Assembly: GCF_937936315.1 (NCBI RefSeq)
Contig: NZ_CALGWU010000002.1
Span: 1 to 64,000, forward strand
Length of the DNA: 64,000 nt
From: an uncultured Capnocytophaga sp.
GTDB taxonomy: Bacteria; Bacteroidota; Bacteroidia; Flavobacteriales; Flavobacteriaceae
Reading direction: 5' to 3'
Of this stretch, positions 17,414 through 25,747 are shown piece by piece. Made by a program: the position numbers and the translations under genes. A model generated the notes under the pieces. The model had not been told where the DNA came from. It made no database searches and saw only the letters and a program-made list of their open reading frames with translations. Every line of letters begins with the position of its first letter. Positions within the stretch are counted from its first letter, which is position 1.

Positions 17414-20014
17414 TTAGAAAGGATAGTTAATACCAAAATTAAATACAGTTTCCTTGATTTTGAATTTCTTTATCCAGCGGCTACCTTCAGACTCAGCAGG
17501 ATCGTAGGTAGGAATCCCCATATCAAGGCGGATAACAAAGAAGTTGAAATCGTAGCGCAACCCTAAACCTGTACTTAACCCTATATCTTTCAGCGATGAA
17601 AAATTCTTAAATTTATTTTCTTCAAAAGGTGTGTTATCAGCTACATTCCAAATATTCCCTGCATCGGTGAAGAGTGCCCCTTTGAGAGCTCCTAAGATAG
17701 GAAAACGATATTCCAAATTGAGGGTAATCTTCATATTTGCCTCGTTGTAATCCAAAATCGACTGACTTGACCCTGGACCCAAACGATAGGCTTTCCATCC
17801 ACGATTATCGGTAGTACCTCCCGCAAAATAACTCTGTGAGAAGGGTATATTATCGGAATTCCCATACGGAATTGCTATCCCTAAAAACGAACGAAACGCT
17901 AAAGAACTCTGTTTGCCAATAGGAAAATGCTTGATAAAATCTACTTCAGCTTTGGCATATTGGGCGTATTCCACCCCGAAGAGTTTATTTTTAGTACTAC
18001 CATCGGTATTTACCACCTTATAAGTTGCTGTAATAGCATTGAGCAAACTACCTGCTCCTTCTATTTTGAAACGGAGTTGAGAGAAATCGCGTTCAAAAAA
18101 CTGTGATTTGCTATTGAGGATATACGTAAAGCTACTTGCCACGATAAAGTCGTTGTTAGTAATACGGTTATATCGCTCCAAAATACCAAATAAAGGCAAT
18201 ACATCATCAGGTTGGACAGTTATTGTTCGATTAAAAATATCTTCTAAGAATTTGAATGTACCTTCGCTCGGGGTAAGATTTCCTCTACCATCTACATATT
18301 GGCCGCCTAAGCTATATTTGCGAGCAATATCGTTCAGTTTTTCATACGTACTTTGATAAATATTGAAAAAGTTACCAGGGTTGATATTGTTCACGTATTG
18401 TACGTTTATCAAATCAAAAACCACCTTATTCTTTTGGTTACGTGGGTTCCACACATAGCGCAATAAGCCCGAAGTAGTGCGTTTGTCGAGTCCTATATTA
18501 GTTTGGTAACTCGTACCTCCCTGCAAAATAGTTTGAGGGGTCATATAGTGAGGAATGAGCTTACGGGTATTCAGAGGGAAAACGATAGAGGGGAAAATCA
18601 GACGGATATCACCACTCACTTCCGAAGTGTTAAAAAATCGTGTATCCTTAAGTGTAGGCTGTGAAGCAAAAGTGCCTTGGAAATTCAGTTCTAAAGTTTC
18701 AGCCCCTCTAAACACATTGCGCGCTACAAACGAAGTTCCTATTCCAAAACCAATAGCTTCAATTTCCGAACGCTTGATCTCATTAGTAAGGCGCAATGAA
18801 AATTTATCCATAGACGATAGATATATATTTGCATCAAGTTTGTTTTGCAAGGTATCATTGGCGGGGTATTTAAACTCCATATTAGGATAGCGAAACACAC
18901 GTAAGTTGTTGAATTGCCGATAGGTATTACCTCGCTCTATATCGGTGTAGATAGCTCCTTTTTTAAGCCCTGTTGCGTGGTACAACACTCGCGGACGATA
19001 GCGGAGTTTATCCTTATAGTAAATAAGCATATCGCGGTACTGCAAAGAGTCTAAAGTACTCTTATCTACTTTGTTGTCGTAATCGGTGTAGAGGCGTACT
19101 TTATTGATGTGATGTATTTTGTATTTTTTACTAGTAATCACATCGCCATCGCGTTCTATAAGGTCTCCTATATCAGTGGTTACTTGTAGTTTAGTATCTT
19201 TTTTAGCTGTAACTGTATCACGTACAATTTGGAAGTTGATGGAACTCTGCTGGAAGGTATAAAAACCATTGTTGCGGAAGAGTTCGTATAGGCGTGAACG
19301 CTCATTGCTAAAATCGCTAAGCTGATAAGGCGCCCCCGATTTGAGGAAAGTTTTTGATTTGTACAATTGGTAAACCGAATCAATTTCGGGGGAAGTGATT
19401 TTGGTTTTGAGGCTATCCAAATAGTAACGCTCGCCCGTAGTGATGTTATAGCTCACTTTGGCTTGTTGTTTTTCCTCTTTAGGAAGGGTAAAAATACTAT
19501 CGGTTACTTTGTTGTTAAAATAGCCTATACTCCGGAAGTAAGCCGCCAATTGTTTGGTAGATTTATGCACACGGGCTGTATCGAGCACGGCAGGAGCTTC
19601 GCCTATGCGTTGCAATTGGTGGTCAATACCCGATACTAAAAACGATTTCTGGAGTCTGCCCACCTGTTTTTCAGACAAGAGTCCTTTGAGAAAACGATGC
19701 CAACCTGGGTGTGTGTCAATCCATTGAGCGAAATCTTTTTCGGCATTAGGATTGCCCAAATTGTAGATATACAAACTGATGGGCATTCCTAAAATATACG
19801 AATTAGGCTTTTGTAACACAAAATTGTTTATCTTTGCATCGTCGGTTTTAGCGCCATTTACGTACACGAGATTTTCTCTGAGCAAATGGCGGTCTTTAGG
19901 CACACGCTTGGTAGCATCGCACGCCGAAAGTGCAACCACTAAAACGAGTAGCATACCGATAAGGCTTAGTGGGGAACGCGTATTTCTCACAAGTTTTTGT
20001 TTTTTAGGGCTCAA
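17414..20014 (-). CDS. Omp85-family outer-membrane lipoprotein, TamL-like
   Basis: Up to 866 aa. A lipobox (LSAC) is followed by POTRA-like repeats (about 40-400) and a C-terminal beta barrel of the BamA/TamA surface-antigen type that ends in an aromatic strand (FNFGINYPF). In Bacteroidota such lipidated Omp85 proteins (TamL) are thought to help outer-membrane assembly. The longest frame uses TTG at 20012-20014; GTG at 19988-19990 gives a better signal peptide with Arg residues before the hydrophobic core. Only 17 nt separate the longest start from the divergent methyltransferase start, which also favours the shorter form. Confidence 0.88.
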   Translation of the reverse strand: MSPKKQKLVRNTRSPLSLIGMLLVLVVALSACDATKRVPKDRHLLRENLVYVNGAKTDDAKINNFVLQKPNSYILGMPISLYIYNLGNPNAEKDFAQWIDTHPGWHRFLKGLLSEKQVGRLQKSFLVSGIDHQLQRIGEAPAVLDTARVHKSTKQLAAYFRSIGYFNNKVTDSIFTLPKEEKQQAKVSYNITTGERYYLDSLKTKITSPEIDSVYQLYKSKTFLKSGAPYQLSDFSNERSRLYELFRNNGFYTFQQSSINFQIVRDTVTAKKDTKLQVTTDIGDLIERDGDVITSKKYKIHHINKVRLYTDYDNKVDKSTLDSLQYRDMLIYYKDKLRYRPRVLYHATGLKKGAIYTDIERGNTYRQFNNLRVFRYPNMEFKYPANDTLQNKLDANIYLSSMDKFSLRLTNEIKRSEIEAIGFGIGTSFVARNVFRGAETLELNFQGTFASQPTLKDTRFFNTSEVSGDIRLIFPSIVFPLNTRKLIPHYMTPQTILQGGTSYQTNIGLDKRTTSGLLRYVWNPRNQKNKVVFDLINVQYVNNINPGNFFNIYQSTYEKLNDIARKYSLGGQYVDGRGNLTPSEGTFKFLEDIFNRTITVQPDDVLPLFGILERYNRITNNDFIVASSFTYILNSKSQFFERDFSQLRFKIEGAGSLLNAITATYKVVNTDGSTKNKLFGVEYAQYAKAEVDFIKHFPIGKQSSLAFRSFLGIAIPYGNSDNIPFSQSYFAGGTTDNRGWKAYRLGPGSSQSILDYNEANMKITLNLEYRFPILGALKGALFTDAGNIWNVADNTPFEENKFKNFSSLKDIGLSTGLGLRYDFNFFVIRLDMGIPTYDPAESEGSRWIKKFKIKETVFNFGINYPF

Positions 20015-20031
20015 AAATACACAATTATTTT

Positions 20032-20760
20032 ATGCTTAGCAAAAATCAACTCAAATTAATTCAGAAACTACAACAGAAAAAATATCGCAACGAGCTGAAT
20101 CTCTTTATAGTAGAGGGAAAAAAGAGCATTGTGGAATTTCTGCAAGCAGGCTACCGATTGGAACTGCTCATCGCCACCGAAATGTTTGCCGAAGTTCTTA
20201 GCCATCACCCTATCACGCTGGTGAGCAAAGAAGAATTGAGGAAAGTGAGTGCTCTGAAAAACCCTGATGAAGGTTTGGCAATTTTTCACCAACGCAAACA
20301 CAAGGGCATACTGCAAGAGGGGATAATTCTCGCTTTGGACAACGTACAAGACCCTGGTAATTTAGGGACACTGATACGCCTCTGCGACTGGTTTGGCATC
20401 GAAACTTTGCTCTGCAACACCCAAACCGTAGATTGCTATAACCCCAAAGTAGTGCAAGCCACTATGGGCTCACTTACCCGTGTAGCGGTGCATTATGTAG
20501 ATTTAGCGGGATTTTTGGCTACTTGTAGTCTGCCCGTATATGTAATGGATTTGGAAGGTGAAAACCTCTACACTACCGAATTTCCCAAAAATTGCGTACT
20601 TATCTTGGGCAATGAAGCCAATGGGATAAGCCCCGAAGTGCGCGCCTTAGCGAATAAGGCAATCACTATTCCGCGTTTTAGCAAACACCAACAAACAGAA
20701 AGCCTAAATGTGGCAATGGCAGGAGCGATTGTTTTAGGGCAGGTAAGAGGTAAGAGTTAA
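20032..20760 (+). CDS. TrmH/SpoU-family RNA 2'-O-methyltransferase
   Basis: 242 aa. The N-terminal substrate-binding domain (about 1-90, with FIVEGKKSIVEFL) resembles the L30e-like domain. The C-terminal SPOUT knot carries motif 1 NPGNLGTLIRLCDWFG near 107, motif 2 ILGNEANGIS near 193 and motif 3 ESLNVAMAGAIVL near 223. It should methylate a ribose in rRNA or tRNA; the target base cannot be deduced. It is divergent from the TamL-like gene with a very short shared upstream region. Confidence 0.92.
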   Translation: MLSKNQLKLIQKLQQKKYRNELNLFIVEGKKSIVEFLQAGYRLELLIATEMFAEVLSHHPITLVSKEELRKVSALKNPDEGLAIFHQRKHKGILQEGIILALDNVQDPGNLGTLIRLCDWFGIETLLCNTQTVDCYNPKVVQATMGSLTRVAVHYVDLAGFLATCSLPVYVMDLEGENLYTTEFPKNCVLILGNEANGISPEVRALANKAITIPRFSKHQQTESLNVAMAGAIVLGQVRGKS

Positions 20761-20786
20761 CAATTAACAATTAACAGGTAAGAAAT

Positions 20787-21836
20787 ATGATAGAATTACT
20801 ATTTTTAGTTGTATTTGCGATATGCTTTATACTACTATTGCGCAAATTTGTACCTATATGGCAGATTATCATAGCAGAATTTTATTTTGTTACATTTTTA
20901 CTGTTCCTTTTATTTTCAGGAGAGGAACACCCTTATTACGAAGCAATTGACCCTGCTGGACTTGAAAGTTATGAGTTTATTGCTAGCAAACACGAACTGA
21001 TATATATGATATTTTTTGTGTTGTATCATATTTCCCTGCTACTACTTTGGCTTCGCAAATCAGCTTTGCCACCACTTATTTTAGCATTGGGATTGTGTGT
21101 GCTCTATATAGGGTTATTTTTTAACGGGATACTCATCTTGCAACTTTTAGGCTCACAAGAAGGTAATGAAATTTTAGTTTGCTTCCCTATTTTCAGTCTG
21201 TTAGTAGGTTTAAGCATCATCATTCGCACGCTCTACGATTTGCCTAAAAATCTATCTTTTAGTACTTCTAAATACCAATGGCTCAATAAAATAAACGAAA
21301 AACTCTCTACAAAAAGCGCTCTGTTTTGCTCCTCGGTAATAGCTATATTGCCTGTGTTTGTGCTCATTACCTTAGTACTGATGCTCTTTGGAGATGATTA
21401 TGATGCTGTGAGCAAAGCACTAACCGAGACTACTACTTGGGGGTTCTCACAACACGACCACCCACCGCATTTACCCCACCAAGGGCATTACCTTTGCACG
21501 GTAGCTGCCTGCGGGAGTCCGCAATTAGTAAAACCTTTGCGCTGGGGGATACGAGGCAAGCAGCGCATTATCGTAAACCGACAGTTGCAAATTGCCAACG
21601 CTTTTGAAGAACTCATCGCCGACCTCTCCCCTACCCTACACCGCTTTATACGCAAGAACTATGACCGCTATGGTTACGACCTCTCTAAAAAAATCAAAAG
21701 TCGCTGGGCTTCCAACCTCACTTATATACTGATGAAGCCTTTAGAATGGGGATTCCTACTTTGTCTATACACCTTTTGCTTACGACCAGAGGAGAAGATT
21801 AGAAGACAGTACTCAGGGGATAGAGGTAAGAAGTAA
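20787..21836 (+). CDS. Uncharacterised multi-spanning membrane protein (DUF6688-like)
   Basis: 349 aa. Six or so hydrophobic segments occupy about 1-215 and one more lies near 310-325. The conserved-looking soluble part, about 225-300, contains HDHPPHLPHQGHYLCTVAAC followed by GIRGKQRIIVNRQLQIANAFEEL, rich in His and Cys, which could bind metal. The pattern resembles DUF6688, a family without known function; this match is from memory. It follows the methyltransferase gene by 26 nt of AT-rich repeat and ends before a strong terminator. Confidence 0.65.
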   Translation: MIELLFLVVFAICFILLLRKFVPIWQIIIAEFYFVTFLLFLLFSGEEHPYYEAIDPAGLESYEFIASKHELIYMIFFVLYHISLLLLWLRKSALPPLILALGLCVLYIGLFFNGILILQLLGSQEGNEILVCFPIFSLLVGLSIIIRTLYDLPKNLSFSTSKYQWLNKINEKLSTKSALFCSSVIAILPVFVLITLVLMLFGDDYDAVSKALTETTTWGFSQHDHPPHLPHQGHYLCTVAACGSPQLVKPLRWGIRGKQRIIVNRQLQIANAFEELIADLSPTLHRFIRKNYDRYGYDLSKKIKSRWASNLTYILMKPLEWGFLLCLYTFCLRPEEKIRRQYSGDRGKK

Positions 21837-21942
21837 GAAGTAAGAGAGGGGTTAGGATATAGGAATTAGGGGATAGAAGCTAGGGTGTAAGTATTTAATT
21901 ATCAATTATTAAGTATAGTTAATAGAAATATTGCAAATAAAG

Positions 21943-21982
21943 AACCACCGCTGAGCGGGTAAATGCACAGCGGTGGTTTTTG
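21943..21982 (+). terminator. Rho-independent terminator
   Basis: AACCACCGCTG (21943-21953) pairs with CAGCGGTGGTT (21968-21978) in an 11-bp GC-rich stem, followed by TT. It ends the plus-strand transcript of the membrane protein gene. The rest of 21837-22047 holds GTAAGAAG/TTAGG-type low-complexity repeats. Confidence 0.8.
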
Positions 21983-22047
21983 TATAAAAAATTGTGAGAG
22001 AAAATAACGTGTTAGGGTTGGAGGGTAAAGACAATTAGCTTTTTACC

Positions 22048-22698
22048 TTATACTAAGTCTTTTAGTTTTTCAAATTCTTCGTTGTTGAGACTTTGTTTAT
22101 ACAATTCATTCACTAACCAAAGTCCGCTTTCTCTAATCTTTTCATTAGGAGAATAACTACCTAACCAATTTTCAGAAGGTGTTATTTCACCTGCTTTTGC
22201 AGCATTGGAAAGAGTAGAAATGATTCTGCTCTCCCAAAAAAGTCGGTCGTCTTTAGTTTTTACTTCAAAAACTACAAAAGAGAGATTTTGCTGTATATAT
22301 TCACTAATTCGCTTTTCTAAAGCCTTTTCAAAATTTACATCCAGCAAGTGTGCATACTTTTGTTTACCTTCCCTTGAGGTAGTATCGTATTCCCATTTTT
22401 CAGCATAAGGATGATGAGGGTCATCTTTGCGCAATAAACTACGCCCTATATTTTTTCTAAAAATACTTCTATTCTTATTTTCTTTTACAAAATGTTGTTT
22501 CAAGCGAGAATAGAGTTGGTTATCTCCTGTATGAGTACCTACTCTGATGATTCTATCACAATCATTAAATTTTTCACCTTTCTCAAAGATGATATAAATA
22601 CCATTAGTAGGAATTTCGTTCTTATTTGCTTCAAAAGGAAAAGTAAAACGCTTTTGCGCGTTAAATAACTGATGTAATTGTACTGCTAATGAGTTCAT
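22048..22698 (-). CDS. GIY-YIG-type nuclease-domain protein
   Basis: 216 aa. Residues ~30-60 have NGIYIIFEKGE and RIIRVGTHTG, which fit the two strands of the GIY-YIG fold (GIY and a degenerate YIG), followed by a helix with LYSRLKQHF, where Arg is the usual catalytic position, and a later Glu in LFWESRIIS that could be the metal ligand. Family members cut DNA or act in repair and restriction. It is one base after the DUF6884-like gene, so the two should act together. It is the last gene of a long minus-strand cluster. Confidence 0.65.
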   Translation of the reverse strand: MNSLAVQLHQLFNAQKRFTFPFEANKNEIPTNGIYIIFEKGEKFNDCDRIIRVGTHTGDNQLYSRLKQHFVKENKNRSIFRKNIGRSLLRKDDPHHPYAEKWEYDTTSREGKQKYAHLLDVNFEKALEKRISEYIQQNLSFVVFEVKTKDDRLFWESRIISTLSNAAKAGEITPSENWLGSYSPNEKIRESGLWLVNELYKQSLNNEEFEKLKDLV

Positions 22699-22699
22699 T

Positions 22700-23113
22700 T
22701 TAAGCTGTTTTATTCGTTAGAAACTGTAGTCGTTCACCTATTTTCATTCCTTTTAAGGGAAGTTCGAGATGTTTAAGCTGAGATTGGATAGGCGTGAGAT
22801 AGTTCTCCCCTGCCAAAATCACAAAAGTATCTTTTTCTAAATTTGCCACTTGTTTAAGTTGCTCCACTACTTTTTTACCCCATTCTGTTTTTTCCTTTTT
22901 ACTCATTGTATTGAGAGTAAGGTTATATGGGGCGGTTACTTTATCAAGAGGGAGCAGATGATGTAGTGCCGATAATATGTAAATTGCATCGGGTTTTAGT
23001 TTTTTAGCATAAGCTAAACTTTTTACAAATAAAGGGCTTTGGTATAGTTCCTCTGCTTGGATAGGCTGAGGAGCTTTCTTTGAAACACAAGAGATTAGTA
23101 CTATTTTTTTCAT
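22700..23113 (-). CDS. DUF6884-like protein
   Basis: 137 aa. It begins KKIVLISCVSKKAP and contains SALHHLLPLD and LAGENYL, the pattern I associate with DUF6884 and the related YaaA/archaeosine-type families; the match is from memory. The conserved Cys near residue 9, the His pair near 51 and the Gly-Glu-Asn segment look like a potential active site. The function is unknown. It precedes the GIY-YIG-like gene by one base, a pairing that suggests nucleic-acid chemistry or defence. Confidence 0.6.
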   Translation of the reverse strand: MKKIVLISCVSKKAPQPIQAEELYQSPLFVKSLAYAKKLKPDAIYILSALHHLLPLDKVTAPYNLTLNTMSKKEKTEWGKKVVEQLKQVANLEKDTFVILAGENYLTPIQSQLKHLELPLKGMKIGERLQFLTNKTA

Positions 23114-23129
23114 AACCTAATAGTATCTA

Positions 23130-23528
23130 TTACTTTAACTCATTTATAATTTTACGACCAAATTGCTGAGTATTCCAAGTATCTTGATAATCTATTTCAA
23201 ATTCCTCAGCGATTTTTCTTAAAACTTCCTTAACTGTTCCCTCGTAGTGATGTCCACAAATAAGAGTATTATTTTTGTTTATATACAAACAATCTTCTCC
23301 TCCCACGATGGCTTTAGGGTCTCCCAATGTATCAAGTATCTTTTTAGCGAACCATTCTATGCCATTTTCAACGGCTGTATCTTGATGAAATTTAAGCCCG
23401 TTTTCACCTGCTATTTTATGCAAAATTGCGGTAGTTACTTTTTGTTTTACATATACTTCTACAGCATTATTGTCATACAAAACGACTACATACTTTCCTT
23501 TAGCTGCTATTTCTTTATATTTTTTCAT
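23130..23528 (-). CDS. Two-repeat WNTQQFG protein, copy 2
   Basis: 132 aa. It consists of two ~65-residue units. Each has a strand-rich first half (YVVVLYDN / CLYINKNN) and a helix ending in a signature; the second unit ends DTWNTQQFGRKIINEL, the first a degenerate GIEWFAKKILDTL. The same plan occurs in the protein at 25326-25718, about 2 kb away in the same cluster. No signal peptide and no known domain. Each unit looks like a small alpha/beta domain, perhaps a protein-binding module. It sits 16 nt upstream of the DUF6884-like gene. Confidence 0.65.
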   Translation of the reverse strand: MKKYKEIAAKGKYVVVLYDNNAVEVYVKQKVTTAILHKIAGENGLKFHQDTAVENGIEWFAKKILDTLGDPKAIVGGEDCLYINKNNTLICGHHYEGTVKEVLRKIAEEFEIDYQDTWNTQQFGRKIINELK

Positions 23529-23539
23529 TGTACAAATAT

Positions 23540-23743
23540 TTATTTTTTCTTTCTTCCTTTCTTTTTGCTTGTGCCAAATAGGACTCCCAATAAGGTTGCT
23601 CCTATTTTGCGTTCTACCCCTTGGCGAGAAGTAGGCACTCCTATTCTGCGAGAAGCTTTACTGCGGAGTGCTGTAAGTCCTACTACACGTTTCCACGAAA
23701 AAGAGAAGCCTGTTCCTTTTAAGATACTGCTAAATAGTCCCAT
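23540..23743 (-). CDS. Small very basic protein, 67 aa
   Basis: 67 aa, rich in Arg, Lys, Ser and Gly with a C-terminal KKKGRKKK tail. The centre contains FSWKRVVGLTALRSKASRRIG, which looks conserved, and a hydrophobic stretch (IGATLLGVLFG) before the tail. It could bind nucleic acid or a membrane surface. I do not recognise the family. The gene is 11 nt from the next gene of the cluster and follows an inverted repeat at 23763-23795. Confidence 0.5.
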   Translation of the reverse strand: MGLFSSILKGTGFSFSWKRVVGLTALRSKASRRIGVPTSRQGVERKIGATLLGVLFGTSKKKGRKKK

Positions 23744-23762
23744 AAGTTGATTATTTAATATT

Positions 23763-23795
23763 AACTTTGCCTAAGTTTAGAACTCAGGCAAAGTT
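23763..23795 (-). terminator. Inverted repeat between two basic-protein genes
   Basis: AACTTTGCCTAAGTT and AACTCAGGCAAAGTT form a 15-bp stem with one mismatch and a 3-nt loop. There is no good T-run on the minus strand, so it may be a partial terminator or an RNA-processing hairpin inside the cluster. Its core ACTTTGCC is also found in the hairpin at 7047-7100. Confidence 0.4.
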
Positions 23796-23816
23796 GAAAA
23801 AAAGTGTGTATTGCTA

Positions 23817-24119
23817 TTATACTAATTTCTTAATGAGTCGTGACAATACGCCGCCTTTCTTTTTATTTTTTTCTTTGGCTTTACGGGCTTTTTCCATTCT
23901 TTCGGCTATAGCTTTTCCTTCTTTGGTACGAAGGTCTACTTTGCCGTCAGCCTTTCTTTTTACACCGCTTGAAGCTGTAGTTTTCTTGTCGGATTTTTTA
24001 GCTGCCTTTTCTTTTTCTTTTTTAGCAGCTTCACGAGCTTTCTTTGCTCTTTCTACCATTTCTTTGTATTCAGTAGTTCTTTTATCTACTTTTCCAGTTG
24101 CTGTTTTTTTAAGTGCCAT
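23817..24119 (-). CDS. Lysine-rich protein with an internal duplication
   Basis: 100 aa, about a third Lys, extremely basic. Two copies of a ~25-residue unit, GKVDKRTTEYKEMVERAKKA (residues ~9-28) and GKVDLRTKEGKAIAERMEKA, are separated by a Lys/Ala/Ser linker. Both units should be helical and amphipathic. The protein could bind nucleic acid or act as a scaffold; no known domain is recognised. It lies 24 nt after the TerB-like gene in the same direction. Confidence 0.55.
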   Translation of the reverse strand: MALKKTATGKVDKRTTEYKEMVERAKKAREAAKKEKEKAAKKSDKKTTASSGVKRKADGKVDLRTKEGKAIAERMEKARKAKEKNKKKGGVLSRLIKKLV

Positions 24120-24143
24120 AGTTAAAAAATTTAAGGTTATACA

Positions 24144-24548
24144 TTAGGCTTCGATTTCTAAATCATCAGCTTCTTCCACAAAATCGTCAAACAATTCGCT
24201 TGCTTTTTCATCGTCTATGCCAAGTAGTTCAGCAAAAGCAAAATAGTTTTCCATCTCGTCGGCAGTAATCACACCATCGGATGCTAATACTTGCAAGCTA
24301 ATAAGCAATGTAGCTTCTTTTTCACCAGCTTTCACAGCTTTAGCAGCTTCCTCAAGATAAGTATCGAAATCATCATCACTGAGTTTTTCTATTTTTTTGA
24401 AAGCGGCTTCTACTTCTTTTTCTAGGTCTTTGAGTTCGAGTTCTTCAGCCAAATCGGCTACGCATTCTTGTGCAATTTCATCGTAAGCTCCTTGTGCAGT
24501 TGCAGCAGCAGCGATGAAAGGAGCTATAGTTTTTGATTTAATTCCCAT
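24144..24548 (-). CDS. TerB-like protein
   Basis: 134 aa, acidic and almost wholly helical. The part at ~78-125 (LISLQVLASDGVITADEMENYFAFAELLGI) fits the TerB/TerB-like helical fold, with the Asp-Gly-Val turn and following acidic helix typical of metal-binding TerB proteins. The N-terminal half is Glu/Ala-rich. TerB proteins are linked to tellurite resistance and to membrane-associated stress or defence complexes. Its setting among basic and membrane-anchored small proteins suggests a scaffold role, which is inference. Confidence 0.6.
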   Translation of the reverse strand: MGIKSKTIAPFIAAAATAQGAYDEIAQECVADLAEELELKDLEKEVEAAFKKIEKLSDDDFDTYLEEAAKAVKAGEKEATLLISLQVLASDGVITADEMENYFAFAELLGIDDEKASELFDDFVEEADDLEIEA

Positions 24549-24584
24549 AATATTAGAATTTTTAAGTGTTAAAAAAATGTTTTA

Positions 24585-24737
24585 TTTAAGTACGATAAAC
24601 TCCATACGTCTATTTTCATCGGAGTTGGGGGTTATTAGTGTTTTTTGTTTGCTACTTCCAAAACTTCATAGCTGAGGCGACTCTACTTTTTGTACTTCTT
24701 CAGTAAGAGAAATGGTTTGAGTAGCAGCAGGTTTTTC
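24585..24737 (-). pseudogene. Possible OmpA-type C-terminal remnant
   Basis: In the 189-nt gap between two genes, the minus strand encodes LITPNSDENRRMEFIVLK followed by TAA, which resembles the last strand of OmpA/MotB-type domains (NRRVEF). Upstream in another frame lies EKPAATQTISLTEEVQKVES with a stop after it. No intact start or domain remains, so this looks like the decayed end of a larger gene. Short length makes this tentative. Confidence 0.35.
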
Positions 24738-25241
24738 TTATTTATTGGTTAATAAAAAATAGGCGATTCCTGCTAAGAGTACTAACAATACAATCCACAC
24801 CCAAAAAGGAATTCCTTTTTTACCACCTTCATAAGTGATTGCATACCCTACTTTGTAGTTAGGGTCGGTTTTAGGAAGGTCGCCTACTTGAGCTGTGATG
24901 CCATATTGTTCGGCTTTTTGTTGTAGTTTAGCAAGGCTAGGAGCTGTCCACATTTTGCAGAAAGCAATTTTATTGCCTTTTACTTTTAACCATTCACCAT
25001 CTTGGGTAAAGCAAGCTTGGTCTTTTTCAAACCATTCATTTCCCGCTTTTTTCTCAGCCTCAAGGTCTTTAGTAGTGTAGAATAGTTCACCTATCCCTGC
25101 ATCGGGGCATACACTACTTTTTGCGAATATTTGTTTTAGCTCACTTAGGGTTGTACTAGGGTACATTTCTAAATAAGCAGCAATAATACCAAGGGCTGTT
25201 CTGTTCTGTGTTCTTCCTGTTACAAGAGCTTTTTTTGCCAT
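24738..25241 (-). CDS. Tail-anchored uncharacterised protein
   Basis: 167 aa. A soluble N-terminal region (about 1-135) is followed by a Gly/Lys-rich turn and one C-terminal helix at about 144-163 (FWVWIVLLVLLAGIAYFLL), so it is probably a tail-anchored inner-membrane protein with the rest in the cytoplasm. The first 45 residues (ALGIIAAYLEMYPSTTLSELKQ) look like a small helical domain; three Cys at about 48, 76 and 95 are notable. No family recognised. It is part of the minus-strand small-gene cluster. Confidence 0.6.
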   Translation of the reverse strand: MAKKALVTGRTQNRTALGIIAAYLEMYPSTTLSELKQIFAKSSVCPDAGIGELFYTTKDLEAEKKAGNEWFEKDQACFTQDGEWLKVKGNKIAFCKMWTAPSLAKLQQKAEQYGITAQVGDLPKTDPNYKVGYAITYEGGKKGIPFWVWIVLLVLLAGIAYFLLTNK

Positions 25242-25325
25242 TTTATTTTTTTATTTAGTGTTAGTATGTTTTAGTGTTTTTTTTAGAGAGTGCCTAAAAA
25301 TAGACACTCTCTTAAAAATCAGTTC

Positions 25326-25718
25326 TTATCGCAAAGCTTCAATTACTTTTTTCCCGAACTGTTGAGTGTTCCAAGCCTCGTCATAATTAATTTTGTACTT
25401 AGCAGCTACGGTGCGCAAACCTTCTTTAGTACTGCCTTCAAATTTGCTTCCACAGATAACGGTACCTTTGGCATCGGTATACACACAGTAAGTTTCATCG
25501 GCAATAGCAGGAGCTCCACCTCCAAGGGCATCAATTAATTTTTTGCCAAACTGACGAGTATTCCAAGATTCGTCATACTTAAAGTTGTTTTCATCAGCGA
25601 TTTGACGCAAAGCACCTTTAGCGTTTTCGTAGCGGTTGTACACATCGATAGACTTGTTGTCGTAGATAGCCACGATATACAAATCAGTAGCTACCAATTC
25701 TTTGTATTGCTTAATCAT
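25326..25718 (-). CDS. Two-repeat WNTQQFG protein, copy 1
   Basis: 130 aa made of two units of ~65 residues. The units end YDESWNTRQFGKKLIDAL and YDEAWNTQQFGKKVIEAL, so the internal duplication is very clear; each starts with strands (LYIVAIYDN, YCVYTDAKG) and has a middle helix (GALRQIADE, EGLRTVAAK). No signal peptide. It is homologous to the protein at 23130-23528. The family is not known to me. It starts 29 nt after the coiled-coil gene that heads the cluster. Confidence 0.7.
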   Translation of the reverse strand: MIKQYKELVATDLYIVAIYDNKSIDVYNRYENAKGALRQIADENNFKYDESWNTRQFGKKLIDALGGGAPAIADETYCVYTDAKGTVICGSKFEGSTKEGLRTVAAKYKINYDEAWNTQQFGKKVIEALR

Positions 25719-25747
25719 ATTATAAAAATTTTAAATTGTTTACTTGT

